A stretch of 64,000 nucleotides of DNA, taken from NCBI GenBank assembly GCA_943371245.1, contig CALRTY020000007.1, forward strand, positions 1 through 64,000, given 5' to 3'. Positions 16,961-24,753 of the stretch are shown piece after piece. The notes under the pieces are model-generated. The model saw only the letters and a program-made list of their open reading frames with translations. It was not told the DNA's origin and did not search any database. How positions within the stretch are numbered: position 1 is the first letter of the stretch; the number at the start of each line of letters is the position of its first letter. The stretch is from UBA5018 sp947463165. Lineage in GTDB: Bacteria > Cyanobacteriota > Cyanobacteriia > PCC-6307 > Cyanobiaceae. The position numbers were made by a program, and so were the translations under genes.

Positions 16961-17363
16961 TGTGATCAGCGAGGCGCGTAAGGGCCGTTGTGCTGATCCT
17001 GGCGTGATCGCCTTCTGGGAGGATGCTTCTAACAACAACAGGCCTATCTTTCTCGCGGCGGTTACGGTTGGCGAGCTACGGCGTGGCGTGGAGCTGATTC
17101 GCCATCCTGGTGATCGTCAACAGGCTGGGATGCTTGAACAGTGGCTTGATCAGGTGCTGCACGATTACGGCGATCGGGTATTGGCGCTGGATAGCGATGC
17201 TGCTCAGGTCTGGGGCCGTTTGCGTGTACCTGATCCCCAGCACACCATTGATAAACAGATCGCTGCCATCGCGATGCTGCATGAGTTGACGGTGGTGACA
17301 CGCAATGTGGTGGATTTCGCCAACACCGGGGTTCACCTGTTGAATCCGTTCACCGGTTGCTGA
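16941..17363 (+). CDS. FitB/VapC-like PIN-domain toxin, start codon disrupted
   Basis: A PIN-domain ribonuclease of the FitB/VapC class. The first catalytic Asp is in FLVDTNVISEARKG; further family features are VTVGELRRGVELIR (acidic Glu), LDSDAAQVWG and IDKQIAAIAMLHEL, with TRNVVDFANTGV near the end. From unit 3 of the repeat the frame is about 140 codons, a usual length. The expected ATG-Phe-Leu-Val-Asp start is ACG here. In-frame alternatives are TTG at 16911, 16926 or 16947. Toxin translation is therefore probably weakened or altered. The listed start marks the homology boundary, not a proven initiation codon. Confidence 0.75.
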   Translation, partial: TFLVDTNVISEARKGRCADPGVIAFWEDASNNNRPIFLAAVTVGELRRGVELIRHPGDRQQAGMLEQWLDQVLHDYGDRVLALDSDAAQVWGRLRVPDPQHTIDKQIAAIAMLHELTVVTRNVVDFANTGVHLLNPFTGC

Positions 17364-17728
17364 ACGGCCTCAATGCGGCGATCTGCAACGGCTGGCGAAC
17401 CGAGCGATGTAGGCCTCCTCGATGATGTGGCGCCCGCCGCAACCGCCCCCTGAAGCCAGGCGTGATGGTGTGAAAGGAGATGCGGATGGCTTGGCGGCCA
17501 CCTGCTCCAGCTCGCTGGCGACGACGGAGGGGAGCAAGTGGTGCGGCCGATCTAAGGCATCAGGCTAGACGGGATGCCAGTGTTACCAAGGGGTCTGATC
17601 GATGCAAAAGCTGCATCAAACGCCTCCGCGACAACTACGATTTCAGCCAGCAGCATCCGCCTCATTCGAGGCAAGGCTTGCATGGTTGCCACTTTTGAGG
17701 CATGCTGTGGCGAGGTTGGTCGAGGGTA
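17364..17728. other. gap between two toxin-antitoxin loci
   Basis: No complete gene is supported. A short minus-strand stretch near 17560-17700 (MQALPRMRRMLLAEIVVV) has protein-like composition but no recognisable family, and is most likely a remnant. The Xre antitoxin start and its ribosome site lie at the right edge. Confidence 0.5.
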
Positions 17729-18109
17729 ATGGCTGTTCAGGAGCGCACTAGTGCGGCCACCAGCGGGCTGAACGAGGGCCTGGTGCTGCGCAAAGCCCTG
17801 CAGCGCGCCGGGGAGGAACTGGGGCTGTCGGCCCAAGACACGGCCCAGGCGATCGGCAAGAGCCGCACCTTCTTTGAGCATGCACGGGCGAAGAGCCGCA
17901 TTGATCGGCACACCCAGCGGATGATTGCCCTGGTGCTGCGCCTGCATCGCAGTCTTTCGGCCCTGGTGGGAGACGACATCGAACTGATGCGCCACTGGAT
18001 CAACACAGCCAACCGGCATACGGGGGGCATCCCGCGGGAGCAGCTGCAAGATCCGGAGCACCTGGTGGAGCTGGTGCACTACCTCGACGCCATGCGCGGG
18101 CGGCCGTGA
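17729..18109 (+). CDS. Xre/MbcA-type antitoxin (complete)
   Basis: The 126-residue protein has an N-terminal helix-turn-helix (LGLSAQDTAQAIGKSRTFFE, about residues 32-52) and a C-terminal toxin-binding domain (LRLHRSLSALVGDDIELMRH, TANRHTGGIP). This is the standard Xre-RES antitoxin architecture, which neutralises the RES toxin and represses its own operon. The ATG at 17729 is preceded by a GAGGG ribosome site about five bases upstream, better than the upstream in-frame start. Its end overlaps the toxin start as GTGA, which couples their translation. Confidence 0.88.
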   Translation: MAVQERTSAATSGLNEGLVLRKALQRAGEELGLSAQDTAQAIGKSRTFFEHARAKSRIDRHTQRMIALVLRLHRSLSALVGDDIELMRHWINTANRHTGGIPREQLQDPEHLVELVHYLDAMRGRP

Positions 18110-18852
18110 GCAAGGCAGCCAGCGTGGATCTCCAGTCCCTCACCAGCCTGGATGGGGTGGTGCTGCGACTGGTGGAGCAACAAGGGGCCCAGGCCACACG
18201 CCGTACCACCGACAGCCTGGATGAGCAGGCCTGGCTGGAAGACTTTCTGGAGGCCAGCAAGCCGGAGCTTCCCAGCGCCGAGGAGTGTCCGCTGCGGCAT
18301 CGCCTGCTGCTCACCCCTTTCCGCTATCGCAAGCGCTACGGCTCCCGCTTCGCCACGCGCTGGGAGCGAGGCCTGTTCTATGGCTCCCGCAGCCGATTCG
18401 GCTGTCTGCTGGAGGGGGCGTATTACGAGCTGGTGTTTCAGAACGGACCCGTTCAACCCTTTCCCAGCAAAGCTGCAATGCGAAAGACCCTCTTTCATGT
18501 GGAACTACGCACGTCTAGGGGCCTGAGGCTGCACGACCAGGGCAGCAGCGACCTGCAGGAACGCCTGCGGGATCCCGTGGATAGCCGCTTCTGCCAGGGC
18601 ATCGGCCAGCGGATGCGGGAAGCCGGCATTGAAGCCTTTGAATACCACTCGGCTCGCAGTGCTGAGGATGTTGTTCAGCTTGGAGCTAGCAGCTGCTGCG
18701 TCTTCGCCAGCACGCCCTTTGATCAGGTGGAGGTACAGGTGGAAGCCAGCGGGCATGACGTGTCCTTCCGATGCTTGGATGACAACACAGTGCACCACTT
18801 CCAGCGGCAGCAATTTGAAGTTGCAGGAAACCTGCCTCAGCCAATGCATTGA
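18106..18852 (+). CDS. RES-domain toxin, copy 2 (predicted NAD-consuming)
   Basis: This 248-residue protein is the full partner of the preceding antitoxin. RES features are LLLTPFRYRKRYGSRFATRW, then GLFYGSRSRFGCLLEGAYYE around residues 68-110. FEYHSARSAEDV and FASTPFDQVEVQVEA correspond to positions in copy 1. RES toxins act on NAD in the cytosol. The GTG start at 18106 is embedded in the antitoxin stop. The shared architecture with 14848-15597 points to duplication of one ancestral locus or two independent acquisitions of the same subfamily. Confidence 0.88.
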   Translation: MSKAASVDLQSLTSLDGVVLRLVEQQGAQATRRTTDSLDEQAWLEDFLEASKPELPSAEECPLRHRLLLTPFRYRKRYGSRFATRWERGLFYGSRSRFGCLLEGAYYELVFQNGPVQPFPSKAAMRKTLFHVELRTSRGLRLHDQGSSDLQERLRDPVDSRFCQGIGQRMREAGIEAFEYHSARSAEDVVQLGASSCCVFASTPFDQVEVQVEASGHDVSFRCLDDNTVHHFQRQQFEVAGNLPQPMH

Positions 18853-19293
18853 TTCAACAAGCTGTCATGGTGGAAGCGCCACGGACATCCGGCAGGAGCA
18901 TTAATACTGAATAGACAAGGGAGGCGAGGACAATGCACAGTCGCAAAGCCAGCATATGCGAAAATCTCCATGGTCAAAGCAGGTAAGAGCCCCTGAAGCG
19001 CTAAGTCATTGCACATTGCAACCGCCAGCCTGTGTCCGGCCAAGGTCCCACGATTACCAACATCTTGAGGTGCAAGTCACGCTAGTGCAACTATTTGAGC
19101 AAGAATGCGCAAGAAATATGATCGCTTCAATATACATAGTCTCTCCTGGTCGAAATTATTCCTTTAAACATAGCTACGGGCAAGAATACCTAAATCAGCA
19201 CGATTCAAGACCAAGGAACGCAATTAGCGCCAATGCGTCCCAAAAAACTGCTATGATTTCCGTGGAAGTTGCCTAGCCGCACTCACTAGCTCC
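18853..19293. other. 441-base gap at the edge of an AT-richer block
   Basis: No supported gene. Base composition changes here from GC-rich to clearly AT-richer and stays so until about 20900. The promoter for the two-gene cassette that follows is expected here, but I cannot choose a specific box. Confidence 0.5.
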
Positions 19294-20325
19294 ATGGCAA
19301 ATGCAAAGATCACATTTTACAAAATAGACAGATGCGGACTTTATGTGTCTGGAGCACTCAATCCTGCCCTTGGCGATTTGTCCAGTTTTTTGCAACAACT
19401 GAAGCGATGGGTGGTCAAGAATGACAAAACACTGGATGAGACATGCACGTTTGGATTAGTCGAGAGTGAGGGTGTTGAACGTACATTCTGTTATGACCTT
19501 GCCTCAGATACAAACACCGGAGACTACCTGCTGACAACATGGAATGAAATCGTCTCTTACAATGGCAGAGTGGCAGCCGTCCCCTCAGGATCAAGAGTAG
19601 GAAATGCAAAAGTTGAATTTACCTCGTTGCCGAAGAACAGTATTCCAGGCTATGCGACCTACTTTTGGTTTGTACCTGCAAAGAGTGTATATGCAACAAT
19701 ACGCTTTCAAAGCAGATTAAATGGCAAGAGAAATCTGGAAAAGTATTTGAGAGAATTTATAGGCAAGTTTTCAGACTACGTGATTCTCTCTGATTATGGA
19801 GACTCCGATCTCAACATTGCTGGATACCGCGCGAAGCCAGAAGACCCTCTGCTTAATCTGTATCCCCAGTTCTCGTCGTCTGTAGTAAAAAGGCTGGGAC
19901 AAGTTGATTACATCATTAAAAATAGGATCAACATAAGGAAGATTACCAGGCACAATACACTTTCCCCAGGCGTGAAAAACAATCAGGAGAGCTGGCAAAA
20001 GCTTCTCAGAAGCTTGGGGATTAAGAAAGAAAAGATCCTAAGTGTTGATGTTAGACTAACTTATGATTTTCCATTTACTCCAACCGAGGAAGAGCTAAAA
20101 GAAATCATAGATGAGTGGGAGTCCAGTCATGACTCAAGGTGGGACGACGTTGGATTCACTTTTGCTTGCGAACAGAGTCCTAGGTGGTTAAGCCACTCAG
20201 TAGCAAAAGACGATTTTGAATTGGAAACTCTAGATGTTGCAAATGAAATACATGAGGCGACAAGCATCCTTGAAGCCCTTGCATCAATGCGTGACTCAAT
20301 TCTTGCCGTCATGCACAATCCTTAA
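19294..20325 (+). CDS. unrecognised 343-residue soluble protein of an AT-rich cassette
   Basis: The product starts MANAKITFYKIDRCGLYVSG and has alternating strands and helices without signal peptide or membrane segments. It resembles, in its opening and length, DUF6731-like proteins of unknown function, but I cannot confirm this by eye. Blocks such as ATYFWFVPAKSVYATIRFQS and LSVDVRLTYDFPFTPTEEEL look conserved in style. Codons are AT-rich (many AAA, GAA, ATA) compared with neighbouring core genes, which suggests horizontal transfer. The stop is four bases before the ATG of the following membrane gene, so the two are probably an operon. Its place among toxin-antitoxin loci suggests an accessory or defence role; function unknown. 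Confidence 0.8.
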   Translation: MANAKITFYKIDRCGLYVSGALNPALGDLSSFLQQLKRWVVKNDKTLDETCTFGLVESEGVERTFCYDLASDTNTGDYLLTTWNEIVSYNGRVAAVPSGSRVGNAKVEFTSLPKNSIPGYATYFWFVPAKSVYATIRFQSRLNGKRNLEKYLREFIGKFSDYVILSDYGDSDLNIAGYRAKPEDPLLNLYPQFSSSVVKRLGQVDYIIKNRINIRKITRHNTLSPGVKNNQESWQKLLRSLGIKKEKILSVDVRLTYDFPFTPTEEELKEIIDEWESSHDSRWDDVGFTFACEQSPRWLSHSVAKDDFELETLDVANEIHEATSILEALASMRDSILAVMHNP

Positions 20326-20329
20326 CAAC

Positions 20330-20845
20330 ATGAACAGGCTTGTACGTTTTCTAGGGGTTGTGACTGTTGTGGCTGTAGTCACAACTTCGCTCGCCTTAGG
20401 AGGAAAGGTTTCACTAAAAGAACAAATGTCAGTATATGAGGGACTTAGAAATACTGCTGGAATAGTATTTGCTGTCATGGGGGCTTGGATTGCCTTGCTC
20501 TATCCCAAGTTTCTAGTTCAGTTGTTTGGGAAAGAAGCAGGAGCAAAGCAATCCCAAGAATCCCGACAGATCACCAAGCTTTTTCGCCCTCTGCTTTATT
20601 CCACTCTTGTATTACTAGTAGTTACCATTGTTTCATTTGCGGCACCACTTGCCAGGCAGATATGCTACCTTCATGATAATGCAGAGCTCTTGCGATCATT
20701 GAGCTACGGCACTCTGGCGTTGCTTACTTCTCTTCAGTTCTGGGCTGTTATACTTACTCTCGTTCCAGCCGATACGGTAAAAGAAACTTTGGAGCAGGAA
20801 GCGATTCGCAATAAAGTTGTCGACCGGATGAAGCCGGGCAAGTAG
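20330..20845 (+). CDS. four-helix membrane protein of the same cassette
   Basis: The 171-residue product has four hydrophobic segments: residues about 5-24 (FLGVVTVVAVVTTSLALGG), 42-62 (GIVFAVMGAWIALLYPKFLV), 88-110 (LYSTLVLLVVTIVSFAAPLA) and 128-150 (LSYGTLALLTSLQFWAVILT). The motif YEGLRNTAGIVFAVMGAWIA before helix two is distinctive but not a family I can name. The C-terminus is charged. It starts four bases after the upstream stop, and shares its AT-rich codon use. A soluble sensor plus small membrane effector is a common layout for abortive-infection systems, but here that is inference only. Confidence 0.8.
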   Translation: MNRLVRFLGVVTVVAVVTTSLALGGKVSLKEQMSVYEGLRNTAGIVFAVMGAWIALLYPKFLVQLFGKEAGAKQSQESRQITKLFRPLLYSTLVLLVVTIVSFAAPLARQICYLHDNAELLRSLSYGTLALLTSLQFWAVILTLVPADTVKETLEQEAIRNKVVDRMKPGK

Positions 20846-21160
20846 AGTGATCTCATTTGGAATTAAACATCAACAACTTGAATAATTGTAATTTTTCTCA
20901 AAATCATGCCAAACCCCCCGATAATCTCCCACCCGATCACACCGATCAACCGTGAGGCCACCCACTGCTGCCGATCGATCAGCAGCAGTGGGTGGCAGCT
21001 CACCGCCAGCAGCCAACGAGGCGGAATCTCCCAGTGATATCGGCCACAACCAGGGCTCCCCCTTGGCGGGCGCTGGTGATGCCGGGGAGGGCCATAGATC
21101 AGGGGTGGGCGAGCGACGGATCCGAGCTAGCTACAGAATGGAGGACCTGGAGTGGTAGCA
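20846..21160. other. gap with inverted repeat upstream of hicB
   Basis: No gene supported. A perfect inverted repeat at 20957-20996 is listed separately. A short plus-strand frame containing SPSDIGHNQGSPLAG resembles the start of phage or plasmid proteins, and is probably debris. Confidence 0.5.
20957..20996. repeat. 15-bp perfect inverted repeat
   Basis: GCCACCCACTGCTGC at 20957-20971 is exactly inverted at 20982-20996, with a 10-base loop CGATCGATCA. No T run follows on either strand, so it is not a standard terminator. A similar, longer inverted repeat lies 1.1 kb downstream at 22029-22074. Confidence 0.9.
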
Positions 21161-21373
21161 ATGCGGACCTTCTCAGCGGTGATCGAGCGATGCCCGGACA
21201 CCGGGCTGCTCGTGGGCTACGTGCCGGGATTTCCTGGCGCTCACAGCCAGGCCGAAAGCCTTGATGAACTGCAGACCAACCTCCAGGAGGTGATTGCCAT
21301 GCTGCTGGAAGATGGCGAACCCCGCCTGGATGCTGCTTTTGTAGGGCTACAGCAGATCTGTGTGCCTGCTTGA
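21161..21373 (+). CDS. hicB: HicB-family antitoxin
   Basis: A 70-residue HicB protein: MRTFSAVIERCPDTGLLVGY, then VPGFPGAHSQAESLDEL and LQEVIAMLLEDGEP. HicB has a degraded RNase H-like fold and neutralises HicA, an mRNA interferase. No extra DNA-binding domain is present, as is common for short HicB. A GGAG element lies about 15 bases before the ATG. The adjacent hicA (21376-21599) is frameshifted, so this antitoxin is probably an orphan. Confidence 0.85.
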   Translation: MRTFSAVIERCPDTGLLVGYVPGFPGAHSQAESLDELQTNLQEVIAMLLEDGEPRLDAAFVGLQQICVPA

Positions 21374-21375
21374 CG

Positions 21376-21599
21376 GTGGGATCCATCCCATTTCTAAAAC
21401 CTGTTGAAGTAGTGGAGATCCTCAGAAACTCGGCTTTACGCTGGTGCGCCAGCGAGGCTCCCACCAACAGTTCAAGGACGCCACGGGCCGTTTCACGACC
21501 GTTCCCTTCCACAAAGGGCGGGACATCTCACCACCACTGCTGCGGCAGATCGCCAAAGACGTTGGATTGACAGCGGAAAAATTCATCAGCAATCGCTGA
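21376..21599 (+). pseudogene. hicA: HicA-family toxin, inactivated by a one-base loss
   Basis: Starting from a GTG at 21376, GSIPFLKPVEVVEIL is the normal HicA opening. After AGAAA at 21424-21428 the frame shifts. In the shifted frame the text is a clear HicA: LGFTLVRQRGSHQQFKDATG, then RDISPPLLRQIAKDVGL and EKFISNR with a TGA at 21597-21599. The catalytic-type Gly-Ser-His is in the shifted part. A single missing A in the AAA run restores the whole gene. The lesion may be real inactivation or a sequencing error. Confidence 0.82.
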
Positions 21600-22047
21600 G
21601 CCCAATCCGGGGGTGCAGGTGATCAGGGGCTTGGCGATGTCATGGGGCCAGAGCGGGGGTGAGGGCGAATTTTCTGAAGGCCCCTTTGCCTCACCAAAGT
21701 TGCCTTCCACCTCCCCTTTGGGCAGGCCCAGATCGGCGGCGAGATGTTCCACCAGGAAACGCTGGGTCTCGCGGCGGCCGGTGAGTAGCACGATCCGGTC
21801 CTTCCTGTCCTGGCCGGGCATTCCCCATCGGCGCTGTCGCGCTCCTTGACGCTGCCGCGCAGATCGGGGATACCGAATCCAGCCGCACCAGCGGGGTGGA
21901 AAGCGCGTCCAGAACTCCTTCTGGAACTACACCAGCATGCTCTTGGTGGTTACCAGCAGCAGCCGCTCGCCGCGCCCGCGCCGGATCAACTGGCTGGAAA
22001 GGATGCCGCACTCCAACGTTTTACCCAGACCCACCGCATCGGCGATC
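21600..22047 (-). pseudogene. SNF2/DEAD-like helicase remnant
   Basis: On the minus strand the text opens IADAVGLGKTLECGILSSQ (Walker A GLGKT), then RRGRGERLLLVTTKSML followed by an in-frame stop. The next segment FQKEFWTRF and LSTPLVRLDSV continues the helicase pattern across a frame change. A later part, DRIVLLTGRRETQRFLVEHL, resembles the opening of the C-terminal helicase domain. Most of the roughly 1000-residue protein is missing. Such SNF2-like enzymes belong to restriction and phage-defence islands (for example DISARM DrmD), so this is probably the ruin of a defence gene. Confidence 0.7.
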
Positions 22048-22074
22048 TACAGCCTGATCGCCGATGCGGTGGGT
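22029..22074. repeat. 19-bp perfect inverted repeat at the helicase remnant end
   Basis: ACCCACCGCATCGGCGATC at 22029-22047 is exactly inverted at 22056-22074 around an 8-base loop TACAGCCT. The left arm is the Walker A coding sequence of the helicase remnant, so its inverted copy marks the point where the homology ends. This looks like a fold-back or template-switch deletion scar. Confidence 0.9.
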
Positions 22075-22130
22075 GGGTCTTGGCCGCCGATTCAAGCTGG
22101 TGGTAGGGCAGCCGGGCAGCAGGGCCAACC

Positions 22131-22622
22131 TCAGCGGTAGTTCTCGAACTGCAGCGGCACCTCCAGGTCTTGGCCCTTGAGCAGCTGGATCGCCTGCTGC
22201 AGGTCGTCTTTACTTTTGCCAGTGATGCGCAGGCTGTCGCCCTGGATCGACACGGTGATCTTTTTGAGCTGGTCGCGCAGGGTTTTGGAGAGCTGCTTGG
22301 CCAGCTCCTGGCTGAGACCCTTGCGCAGCTTCACCAGCTGTTGCACCCGGTTGCCACCCACCGGCTCGGGGCTCTGGAAATCGAAGATCTTCAGGGAGAT
22401 ATTGCGTTTGGTTGCCTTCTGGCGCAGCACATCCACCACCGCATCGAGGGTCATGTCGCTGGCGGTGGTGATGGTGAGGCTGAGCTCCTCCAGTTCGATC
22501 TCGGTCTTGGAATCCTTGAGGTCGTAGCGCTGGCCCACATCGCGGCGCACCTGATCCAGGGTGTTCACCAGCTCCTGGCGATCGAAATCGCTCACCACGT
22601 CGAAGGAGAAGGTGTCGGCCAT
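22131..22622 (-). CDS. yajQ: YajQ-family nucleotide/cyclic di-GMP-binding protein
   Basis: The 163-residue protein has the standard YajQ sequence from start to end: MADTFSFDVVSDFDRQELVN, RYDLKDSKTEIELEE, DVLRQKATKRNISLKI, and DDLQQAIQLLKGQDLEVPLQ with the terminal FENYR. YajQ proteins bind nucleotides and, in some bacteria, cyclic di-GMP, and influence transcription. Length is normal. It is the first intact core gene after the accessory island. Confidence 0.95.
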   Translation of the reverse strand: MADTFSFDVVSDFDRQELVNTLDQVRRDVGQRYDLKDSKTEIELEELSLTITTASDMTLDAVVDVLRQKATKRNISLKIFDFQSPEPVGGNRVQQLVKLRKGLSQELAKQLSKTLRDQLKKITVSIQGDSLRITGKSKDDLQQAIQLLKGQDLEVPLQFENYR

Positions 22623-22697
22623 GGAGTTGGAGAAAGGGGCTGCGCACCTCCACCCTAGAAAACCCTAGAAGTGAGGGGCCCGTCCCCAGAAGCTTCC

Positions 22698-23222
22698 ATG
22701 CCTGTACCGCTGCCGTTCACCGCCCTGCTGGCCTTGCTTCCCTTGGCGGTGGAGCCCGCGGGGGCTGGATCCAGCAGCGCCGCAACGCTGGCCCTGCATG
22801 GCGGCGGCGCCTACGCCTGGTCGTTGGTGCTGGCCGGCGCGGTGGTGATCGCCAGCCTGGTGCCCCTGGGGGCGGCCCGCTCCCAGGCGGATTTCACCCC
22901 AGCCGACCTGGCGGCGCCGCGGGCGATGTTCGAGCGCTTGCCTGCCTGGGGCAAGCGGGCCAACTGGGCCCATCAAAACAGTTTTGAAGCCTTCACCCTG
23001 CACGCCCCGGCCTGCCTGCTGGCCCTGCAGGCTGTCCACAATGGGGCGGTCCCGGCGGGCTTGGCGCTGCTGGCCGCCTGGCTGCACCCAGCACTGCGGC
23101 TCGGCTATATCGGCGCCTATGTGGCCAACCTGCCACCCCTGCGCAGCCTCTGCTGGGCCGGCGCCATCCTCTGCACCGCCATCCTCTACAGCGAAGGGCT
23201 GCGCGGGGTTTTGGGGGGCTGA
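22698..23222 (+). CDS. MAPEG-family membrane protein
   Basis: The 174-residue protein has four hydrophobic segments. The MAPEG signature is the loop ANWAHQNSFEAFTLHAPA between helices, with RAMFERLPAWGKR before it. MAPEG proteins include membrane glutathione transferases and relatives, but the bacterial members mostly lack a known substrate. I use the ATG at 22698 because nine codons upstream give only a short polar extension. It is transcribed away from yajQ. Confidence 0.85.
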   Translation: MPVPLPFTALLALLPLAVEPAGAGSSSAATLALHGGGAYAWSLVLAGAVVIASLVPLGAARSQADFTPADLAAPRAMFERLPAWGKRANWAHQNSFEAFTLHAPACLLALQAVHNGAVPAGLALLAAWLHPALRLGYIGAYVANLPPLRSLCWAGAILCTAILYSEGLRGVLGG

Positions 23223-23250
23223 GGGAGCTAGTGGCGGGCTGAAGCTTTCC

Positions 23251-24735
23251 TCAGGCGGGCGGTGGCTCTTGGTCTTCCTGCCCTCGCCCTTGCAGGATGT
23301 CCGCGATCTTTCCCATCGTGATGGCCTTCGAGCGCAGGTCTCCCAGGCGTTCATACACCGGTAGTTGCTCTTCCTGATGGATGCGCAGCGCTTCATCCAG
23401 CTGCCCTCGCGATTCCAGGATGTCCGCGATCCGCCCCATCGTGATGGCCTTCGAGCGCAAGTCTCCCAGGCGTTCAAACACCGGTAGTAGCTCTTCTTGA
23501 TAAATGCGCAGCGCGTCATCCAGCTGCCCTCGCCCTTGCAGGATGTCCGCGATCTTCCCCATCGTGATGGCCTTCGAGCGCAAGTCTCCAAGGCGTTCAT
23601 ACACCGGTAGTTCCTCTTCTTGACGGATACGCAGCGCCTTATCCAGCTGCCCTCGCGCTCGCAGTATGTCCGCGATCTTTCCCATCATGATGGCCTTCGC
23701 GCGCAAGTCTCCCAGGCGTTCAAACACCGGTAGTGCCTCTTCTTGATAGATGCGCAGCGCCTCATCCAGCTGCCCTCGCGATTGCAGGATGTTCGCAATC
23801 TGAACCATCGTGATGGCCTTCGAGCGCATGTCTCCCTGGCGTTCAAACACAGGTAGTGCCTCTTCTTGATAGATGCGCAGCGCCTCATCCAGCTGCCCTC
23901 GCGCTTCCAGGATTTCCGCGATCCGAACCATCGTGATGGCCTGGCTCCTGGCATCCCCAAGCCGCTGATGGAGGGGCAGCTCGACCTCGCGCCAATGGGC
24001 CAGGGCTTCATCCAGATCCCCAAGACTGAACAGCAGCAAGCCCAGCTCCTCGACCAGGGAGATGCGCAGCTCATCGGGTGCTGCCGGGTTGCCCTCTAGC
24101 CAGGCCCTGATCTCCACCACCCGCCGGCTGCGCTCGGCCATCGAGCGGGTGTCCACGCCCTCATGGGCACTGGGATAGGGCGTTGGCAGGGGTCTTTCCC
24201 CACCGGGGGCGGGCTGGGCTCCAGGTGGGGGTGCGGCTGCGGCGGCGGGCAGAAAGGCATAAACGCCGCTCCGCCAGGCCCACAGGTCGGGGGCGCTGCG
24301 GGAGGCCAGGGCGATCGCCTCCCCATCCAGCCAAAACACCAACTTGGCCCGGGCGTTGGCGGCCAAGCGCTCCCGGCGGGTGTTGAAGGCTTCCCAGCGG
24401 GCGGCGTCAAACCAGCCCGGGCGGCCGATCACATGCACCACAGGCGCCTGGCGCGCGTTGTTCACCAGCCGGGCTTCCAGCATCGGCACATCGAGAATCT
24501 TGGCGCTGAGCGGCAGCCGATCGCTGCGCAATCCCGCGCGCTGAAGCACCCGGTCGAGGGCTTCCAGCACCTGCCGCCGCAAACCCTCATCCGGCGCCTC
24601 CACCAGCAGCCACTGAAACGGGGGCCCATGGATCAGGGTGCGGCTGAGGCGAAGAAAGTCGTCGTGGCACGGCCCCGGCAGCTGGCGGGCTTCAGCCAGC
24701 CTCGCTTGTTCGATCGCGAAGCCTGAACTCACCAT
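23251..24735 (-). CDS. TPR-repeat protein paired with a STAND-type ATPase
   Basis: The 494-residue protein has an N-terminal domain (residues 1-160) with a degenerate NTPase-like look: ILDVPMLEARLVNNA, VVHVIGRPGWFDAARWEAFN, and SAPDLWAWRSGVYAFLP. A Pro/Ala linker follows, then a helical cap and six 41-residue repeats of the type LDEALRIYQEEALPVFERLG. The DNA repeats (123 bp) are nearly identical in places, so copy number may change by recombination. It lies 18 bases downstream of the ATPase gene 24754-26061 and is likely co-transcribed. STAND ATPases often carry TPRs on the same chain for target sensing; here they are separate. Function is unproven. Confidence 0.88.
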   Translation of the reverse strand: MVSSGFAIEQARLAEARQLPGPCHDDFLRLSRTLIHGPPFQWLLVEAPDEGLRRQVLEALDRVLQRAGLRSDRLPLSAKILDVPMLEARLVNNARQAPVVHVIGRPGWFDAARWEAFNTRRERLAANARAKLVFWLDGEAIALASRSAPDLWAWRSGVYAFLPAAAAAPPPGAQPAPGGERPLPTPYPSAHEGVDTRSMAERSRRVVEIRAWLEGNPAAPDELRISLVEELGLLLFSLGDLDEALAHWREVELPLHQRLGDARSQAITMVRIAEILEARGQLDEALRIYQEEALPVFERQGDMRSKAITMVQIANILQSRGQLDEALRIYQEEALPVFERLGDLRAKAIMMGKIADILRARGQLDKALRIRQEEELPVYERLGDLRSKAITMGKIADILQGRGQLDDALRIYQEELLPVFERLGDLRSKAITMGRIADILESRGQLDEALRIHQEEQLPVYERLGDLRSKAITMGKIADILQGRGQEDQEPPPA

Positions 24736-24753
24736 GGTGGAAGGGGTTCCGGC

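Noticed and set aside
17480..17698. 72-codon plus-strand gene between FitAB and Xre
   Set aside because: Arg/Pro/Ala-rich text without domain; more likely remnant DNA.
22665..23600. Long minus-strand frame across the TPR repeats and the MAPEG gene
   Set aside because: It is open because the 123-bp repeats are multiples of three; the TPR frame in the same DNA gives the coherent protein.
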